From CAZJAD01 sp964543855 (lineage in GTDB: Bacteria; Electryoneota; RPQS01; DYHQ01), in contig CAZJAD010000078.1 in assembly GCA_964543855.1 (NCBI GenBank), forward strand, positions 1-10,592: a stretch of DNA of 10,592 bases. The letters are read 5' to 3'. Position numbers and translations under genes: made by a program. Position 1 is the stretch's first letter, and each line of letters begins with the position of its first letter. Of the stretch, positions 7,496 through 10,592 are shown piece by piece. The notes below the pieces were generated by a model. The model saw only the letters and a program-made list of their open reading frames with translations. It had not been told where the DNA came from and searched no databases.

Positions 7496-8659
7496 TCACT
7501 TCGCTGCCGGATCCAGTACTCGCACCGGTTGGGTGATCCCAGTACGCTCAACATGACGCAGCAGGAGATTGATCAGGTTGTCCGAGAGTTCACTGCCTCT
7601 CTTGATCAGCTTGACTCCTGACTGGCTGATAATATCTTCCAGCAACACCATTCCCGGACGCAAGTCTTCGAGGTGAAGAGTTCGTTCGGCGATGGCCCCA
7701 TCCATTTCGACTACCGACAACATGGCCGCCAGCAACTGGGGAATGTATTCCCCCGTTTTCTGGCGCATTCTATCCATGGCTTTCAGCGGCGGCTGACCTT
7801 CCAATACCAGTGTGTCGAAATCCGTAATTACTTTGAGTATTTGGCTCCCCATCAGAATTTCATCCCACTGCTTTGGCTCCCCTAGAAGCTTTTTCTGACC
7901 GAACGGTTTCAGCTGACCTTCGATCATCCTGGCGATATTTTCGAGTCGGGGGATCTTCTCCAGGAGGTCCTTTCCGATCGAGGGATGGGTTTCGAAGATC
8001 TTCCTGTCTTCCTTTTTCATTTTCTCGGGTGAGTGTATTCTATCCCGGACGTTCGGCGGAAGGGCCACACACCCGATATGAGACAACGCGGCAGCCATTT
8101 CAAAGCGCCAGATCTCCGGAAGCTCCAGGAACTCGGTGATGCGTCGAGCGTACCGTTTCAGTCGAGTGGCTTGATCGAATATTTCCGGGCTGGCAAAGGA
8201 TAGAATATCCGTCATTATGCGCACACTGCCCATCAGGGTCTTGCTGAGAAGCTCCCGCAGATCCCTTTGAGCTGTGCTGAGGGACAGATGAGTTCTGACC
8301 CTCGCCTTCACTATGGGTGGGCTAACGGGCTTGGTTACATAATCAACCGCCCCGACTTCGAATCCTCTGTATTCATCCATGATTTCGTTTTTGGTTGTCA
8401 CGAAGATGACCGGGATTCCCAATGTCTTCTTGTCCGACTTCAACCGAGTGCATACCTCATAACCATCCATATCAGGCATCACAATATCGAGTAGAATAAG
8501 ATCGGGAGGATTCTGCGATTGACTTATGGCAAGCGCCTTCGAGCCACTGGTTGCGGCGATTACCGAATACTCCGATTTGAGAATCTCGTTGAGAACAGTG
8601 ATGTTCTCTGGTATGTCATCGACAACCAGAATCTTCATGCTATTACCCGTCTTTGCCAT
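7496..8659 (-). CDS. Response regulator with catalytically degenerate HD-GYP-like domain
   Basis: 387 residues. The receiver (8-124) is intact: D14/D15, phospho-acceptor D58 and K110. A helical region (128-180) is followed by an HD-related domain (about 181-320) in which HDIGK has become S193-H194-I-G-C, the His of the ETGAH-type motif is replaced by Ala (A164), and the HHE...GYP segment is absent; the sequence there is ARMIEGQLKPFG. Of the metal ligands only H225 (FETHPSIG) is clearly kept. Enzymatic c-di-GMP hydrolysis is therefore unlikely, and a scaffold, c-di-GMP-sensing or partner-binding role is inferred. A C-terminal region (about 325-387) containing RPGMVLLEDI resembles the tail found in related regulators. 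The start at 8659 is supported by AAGGAAGG (8668-8675 on this strand) 8 bases upstream; the internal Met8 has no ribosome site. It converges on the operon, with stops 59 bases apart, so it is transcribed separately. Confidence 0.9.
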   Translation of the reverse strand: MAKTGNSMKILVVDDIPENITVLNEILKSEYSVIAATSGSKALAISQSQNPPDLILLDIVMPDMDGYEVCTRLKSDKKTLGIPVIFVTTKNEIMDEYRGFEVGAVDYVTKPVSPPIVKARVRTHLSLSTAQRDLRELLSKTLMGSVRIMTDILSFASPEIFDQATRLKRYARRITEFLELPEIWRFEMAAALSHIGCVALPPNVRDRIHSPEKMKKEDRKIFETHPSIGKDLLEKIPRLENIARMIEGQLKPFGQKKLLGEPKQWDEILMGSQILKVITDFDTLVLEGQPPLKAMDRMRQKTGEYIPQLLAAMLSVVEMDGAIAERTLHLEDLRPGMVLLEDIISQSGVKLIKRGSELSDNLINLLLRHVERTGITQPVRVLDPAAK

Positions 8660-9095
8660 AATGGGAGCCTTCCTTCAACAAAAACGCCTTTCGTCACCTC
8701 GATCACGATATAGGAACCCGAGTCTCCGCAATGTCATCGACACGTAGATCTCCTTCTCGATTAACTTCCAGCCGTCCATATCCGCCGCCATGCTGTTCGA
8801 TTTGCCCCTGACCATGAATATCGTTGTGCGCTTAGTACTTTTTCGATGGCCTGCCCTCAAGAGCATTCCATTGGCCTAAGAGAATGACGTATGCTGCTTA
8901 CCTTGTAGCCATTATACTGGCTGTTGCTGCAATGTCCATATGCCCACATCTACCAGCTTGGCATCACCGGCGTGCACCCTGGGGCATTCCGTAAGGTGGG
9001 ATGAAGGATAGATAATAGGAGTAGGTCTGTCGTCCGAAAGACGTAGATTGGCTCACAATCCAGCCATCGCATAATTCTTGAGGAGACCAACGCGA

Positions 9096-9237
9096 GTGAA
9101 TGAAGTGAGTCATCTTGTAACAACTTGATGATCACCCGGCGGAAGTAGTCCGACATTGTGTGGATGTCGCCGAGGGGGATATGTACCAACTGAAAATGCT
9201 TTCCGAACATAAGCTGGATGACATTGATTCCACATAG
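9096..9237 (+). pseudogene. Short coding-like remnant split by a +1 frameshift
   Basis: AGGAG (9081-9085) precedes a GTG at 9096 by 10 bases. That frame reads VNEVSHLVTT and ends at TGA (9126-9128). Moving +1 just before the stop (ACT-T-GAT) opens a frame reading DDHPAEVVRHCVDVAEGD and on to KLDDIDST, ending with TAG at 9235-9237. The composition of the second part looks like real protein, but no family is recognised. Weak promoter-like boxes TTGGCT (9048-9053) and CATAAT (9070-9075), spaced 16, lie upstream. Most likely a decayed small gene; programmed frameshifting or pure chance are alternatives. Confidence 0.22.
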
Positions 9238-9291
9238 AGTAATTGCTGCTGATGATTTTTGCTGGAGGAAAGGTGTGATCTGGCTAGAGCG

Positions 9292-9312
9292 CCCGGCACG
9301 TCCTGTGCCGGG
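9292..9312. repeat. Perfect 8-bp-stem GC-rich hairpin
   Basis: CCCGGCAC (9292-9299) and GTGCCGGG (9305-9312) are exact inverse complements around a 5-base loop GTCCT. On the minus strand it lies about 70 bases beyond the stop of the 113-residue gene, so it might end or protect that transcript. No T-run follows on either strand, so it is not a standard intrinsic terminator. It could also be a REP-like element, of which only one copy is seen here. Confidence 0.6.
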
Positions 9313-9380
9313 ACTTGGGGGCGGGGATCAGAGAAGACACGTAGCCGACAGGGGGGCAGACCGAGCAACAAAGATCGCCG

Positions 9381-9722
9381 TTATTGTGGCGGGAGTGAAT
9401 CCTCGCTCGATTGTTGTGACAGCCGTGCTGCTTGTTTTCGCGCTCTGCGCTCTGCCTTCTTCCTGTTGGAATCACGGACCATCTGCTCGATAGAACGAAC
9501 GCTGTCGGGCCGGATTCTTTTGAAGTGCTTGAAGTACAACTCCTCGATATAATCAGGCAAGGGCAGCTTCCAGGGTTCCTGCTTGGTGTTGGCCAAACCG
9601 CCGAGCTTCTTTGGATTCAGCCCCAGTTCCCGGGCCATCTGGATGTGAGCATTGGAAAGTTGGAAGCGCTTCCGCGCCTCGATCCAGGGCTGGTACTTTT
9701 CCGGTATCTTTTTCTTCGCCAT
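9381..9722 (-). CDS. Conserved hypothetical basic protein, 113 residues
   Basis: The product begins MAKKKIPEKYQPWIEARKRF and continues with LSNAHIQMARELGLNPKKLG (residues 22-41), a helix-turn-helix-like stretch. Next comes the EPWKLPLPDYIEELYFKHF segment (49-67) and a strongly charged, Arg/Lys-rich C-terminus (about 78-113). I recognise this as a widespread conserved hypothetical protein, but I know no function for it. The basic tail and short helices would fit nucleic-acid binding, which is inference only. The ATG at 9722 has CAGGTGA just upstream (about 9726-9732 on this strand). It is divergent from the TIR-like gene and shares an intergenic region of 114 bases with it. Confidence 0.85.
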   Translation of the reverse strand: MAKKKIPEKYQPWIEARKRFQLSNAHIQMARELGLNPKKLGGLANTKQEPWKLPLPDYIEELYFKHFKRIRPDSVRSIEQMVRDSNRKKAERRARKQAARLSQQSSEDSLPPQ

Positions 9723-9770
9723 GGGTCACCTGTTCACGAAAAGCACGGTTCCGGCAATTTCGGTTAATGG

Positions 9771-9839
9771 CACAACCGCTGGTTGTTCTTGTATTCTAAT
9801 TCGAAATCGAAGTCCCAGTAATATATAATTGCGGTTGTG
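9771..9839. promoter_or_regulatory. Inverted-repeat cluster in the divergent intergenic region
   Basis: CACAACCGC (9771-9779) and GCGGTTGTG (9831-9839) are perfect 9-bp inverted repeats 51 bases apart, flanking the AT-rich promoter core and ending exactly on the GTG start at 9837. Between them, ACAACC (9772-9777) and GGTTGT (9781-9786) also form a tight 6-bp dyad with a 3-base spacer. Three related half-sites around a divergent promoter look like operator sites for a regulator. A regulator gene is not evident, and a long-range RNA stem is an alternative. Confidence 0.45.
9824..9829 (+). promoter_or_regulatory. Perfect -10 box (TATAAT) of the TIR-like gene
   Basis: TATAAT matches the sigma-70 consensus exactly within an AT-rich stretch. 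The best -35 candidate is TTCGAA (9800-9805), spacing 18, a poor match. The predicted transcription start (about 9836-9837) coincides with the GTG start codon, so the mRNA would be leaderless. No Shine-Dalgarno sequence precedes either the GTG at 9837 or the in-frame ATG at 9852. Confidence 0.5.
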
Positions 9840-10553
9840 GACTACCCTTCTATGCAATGGCGGCCTTATGCTTGTCCAATATGCCGGCTGGAAGCTCAGG
9901 TCATGGGTCTACCTAAGGGGGACCCGGGTGCACTCGGCGACTGGAAGGATGTGAAGTGCAGACGTTGTGGTAATTACCGAATTTACGGTTTGACATATGT
10001 GCACCTAGAGAAAGGAGCGATACGACACGAAGGCGATCTGGAAACATTCAGGCGGAACCTCTCAGGCATAGTGAGAAACGAGAGCCGGAAAAGAGAATTG
10101 GCTATAGATGACAACGAGCTTAATAGTCTATTACAGAGTAGGCGAAAACTCAATTTTCTTGAAAAGGTAGATCTCCTTATCGAATACCTCACTGAAGAAT
10201 CATCAAACGAATCAGAATTTGTAGCGACAAACCCTACATGGGAATGCTCGGTCGTTTATGGTTCGCCTTCGGAGTTTGTTAATCTCGTGAAGAAAGGGAA
10301 GGAGATGCGCTTTTTCGAATCAGAACCAGGGCACCCCTTCCATCTTCGTCTAGACATAGAAGGTCTCAAACGGTCGCTGTCAAAGGCTATCCACCGATCT
10401 AGTTCATCAGGTCCTATCGCTGAGGAAGAATTTCGGGAGTGGGATTTCTTCGTCTGTCATGCAAGTGAAGACAAGACAGCAGCTGCAAGGCCAATTGCTG
10501 ATGCTCTTATCAAGATCGGTCACAGAGTTTTCTTTCACTGGGTGAAGTTATAG
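9837..10553 (+). CDS. Zinc-ribbon protein with C-terminally truncated TIR domain (probable broken defence gene)
   Basis: 238 residues from a GTG at 9837, with in-frame ATGs at 9852 and 9857 as alternatives. An N-terminal zinc ribbon has CPIC (C13, C16) and CRRC (C41, C44) followed by GNYRIYGL. The middle (about 55-200) is charged and mostly helical, with no recognised family. From residue about 203, EWDFFVCHASEDK...ARPIADALIKIGHRVFF matches the start of a bacterial TIR domain (first strand, SEDK loop, first helix, second strand). The protein then stops at TAG 10551-10553, roughly 35 residues into a domain of usually about 130, so the catalytic glutamate and the rest of the NADase fold are missing. 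The bases around the stop encode a Doc-like toxin in another frame, suggesting loss by recombination. Codons are more AT-rich than in the signalling operon (AGA, ATA), consistent with horizontal transfer. Full-length relatives would be expected to act as TIR NAD-consuming immune effectors; this copy is probably inactive. Confidence 0.75.
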   Translation: MDYPSMQWRPYACPICRLEAQVMGLPKGDPGALGDWKDVKCRRCGNYRIYGLTYVHLEKGAIRHEGDLETFRRNLSGIVRNESRKRELAIDDNELNSLLQSRRKLNFLEKVDLLIEYLTEESSNESEFVATNPTWECSVVYGSPSEFVNLVKKGKEMRFFESEPGHPFHLRLDIEGLKRSLSKAIHRSSSSGPIAEEEFREWDFFVCHASEDKTAAARPIADALIKIGHRVFFHWVKL

Positions 10554-10592
10554 AGATCCATCGCGATCAGATCGAGCGATACGGCGGGGATC
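10502..10592 (+). CDS. doc: N-terminus of a Doc/Fic-type death-on-curing toxin, start codon missing (partial)
   Basis: In the frame running from just after TGA at 10499-10501 to the window end, codons from 10529 read FLSLGEVIEIHRDQIERYGG then D. This is the characteristic opening of Doc family proteins (L-x-x-V-x-x-IH-x-x-x-I-x-x-YGG), which precede the Fic-fold catalytic core. Doc toxins phosphorylate elongation factor EF-Tu and are normally paired with a Phd-type antitoxin encoded just upstream. No ATG, GTG or TTG lies in frame between the upstream stop and the conserved motif, and the bases before it encode the TIR domain in another frame, so neither the usual start nor an antitoxin is present. 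The gene is probably truncated at its 5' end by a rearrangement at about 10520-10532. The catalytic HPFxxGN region lies outside the window. Confidence 0.6.

Larger units (their letters stand above)
8660..9380. other. Gene-poor region of about 720 bases between two minus-strand genes
   Basis: No intact gene is convincing here. Minus-strand open frames at 8675-8866 (63 codons) and 8950-9210 (86 codons) lack ribosome sites and family resemblance. A short plus-strand frame at 8884-8994 would encode a 36-residue peptide with a hydrophobic N-terminal half but has only a poor ribosome site. The region does hold a coding-like remnant at 9096-9237 and a perfect hairpin at 9292-9312. The promoter of the minus-strand regulator should lie in about 8680-8760; I see no clear consensus pair. 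This may be decayed sequence at the edge of an accessory island. Confidence 0.6.

Noticed and set aside
8675..8866. Minus-strand 63-codon ORF upstream of the degenerate regulator
   Set aside because: It lacks a ribosome site at its start, has no family resemblance, and occupies the likely promoter region of the next gene.
8884..8994. Plus-strand 36-residue peptide with a hydrophobic N-terminal half
   Set aside because: Only a poor AAGAGA sequence directly abuts the ATG, no promoter was found, and such short hydrophobic frames arise easily by chance.
8950..9210. Minus-strand 86-codon ORF
   Set aside because: No Shine-Dalgarno sequence and no motif. The opposite strand in part of this span looks more coding-like.
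9259..9552. Plus-strand ORF of 97 codons opposite the conserved 113-residue gene
   Set aside because: It is largely antisense to a recognised conserved gene, has a Cys/Arg/Ser-rich shadow composition, and runs through the hairpin.

Overview
The window looks like a chromosomal segment of a free-living Gram-negative bacterium with a large signalling repertoire. The style of the response regulators (REC–cyclase, REC–HD-GYP and REC with a dead HD-GYP-like domain) recalls Desulfobacterota/Geobacter-like bacteria. That placement is an inference from protein style; no marker gene is present. Base composition is moderately GC-rich over most of the window and visibly more AT-rich from about 9740 to 10550.

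Positions 1-7436 (+ strand) form one compact operon. After the tail of an unidentified gene (1-57) comes a 49-residue ORF (86-235). It overlaps by ATGA a membrane-anchored, EhuB-like family 3 solute-binding protein (232-1101), which in turn overlaps by ATGA a 1235-residue hybrid histidine kinase (1098-4805; two TM helices, PAS, PAS, HisKA, HATPase, pseudo-receiver, receiver, HPt and a C-terminal helical region). Three response regulators follow: REC–class III adenylate cyclase (4805-5905, overlapping the kinase stop by one base), REC–HD-GYP phosphodiesterase (5919-7049) and a stand-alone REC (7056-7436). The layout suggests that one periplasmic signal drives a multistep phosphorelay into several outputs: cAMP synthesis, c-di-GMP breakdown, and a receiver with no output domain.

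Positions 7496-8659 (- strand) hold a convergent fourth regulator. Its REC domain is closely similar to the other three, but its HD-GYP-like domain has lost the catalytic HD pair and the GYP segment, so it is probably a non-enzymatic partner.

Positions 8660-9380 contain no convincing intact gene. There is a short, frameshifted coding-like remnant (9096-9237) and a perfect 8-bp-stem hairpin (9292-9312). Position 9722 down to 9381 (- strand) encodes a conserved 113-residue basic protein of unknown function.

Positions 9740-10592 look like an accessory or defence island. A divergent promoter region with inverted repeats precedes a zinc-ribbon protein ending in the first third of a TIR domain (9837-10553). 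The TIR domain stops abruptly, and in another frame over the same bases begins the recognisable N-terminus of a Doc/Fic-type death-on-curing toxin, without a start codon, running off the window end. This looks like a recombination junction between two defence-type genes, or an assembly chimera.
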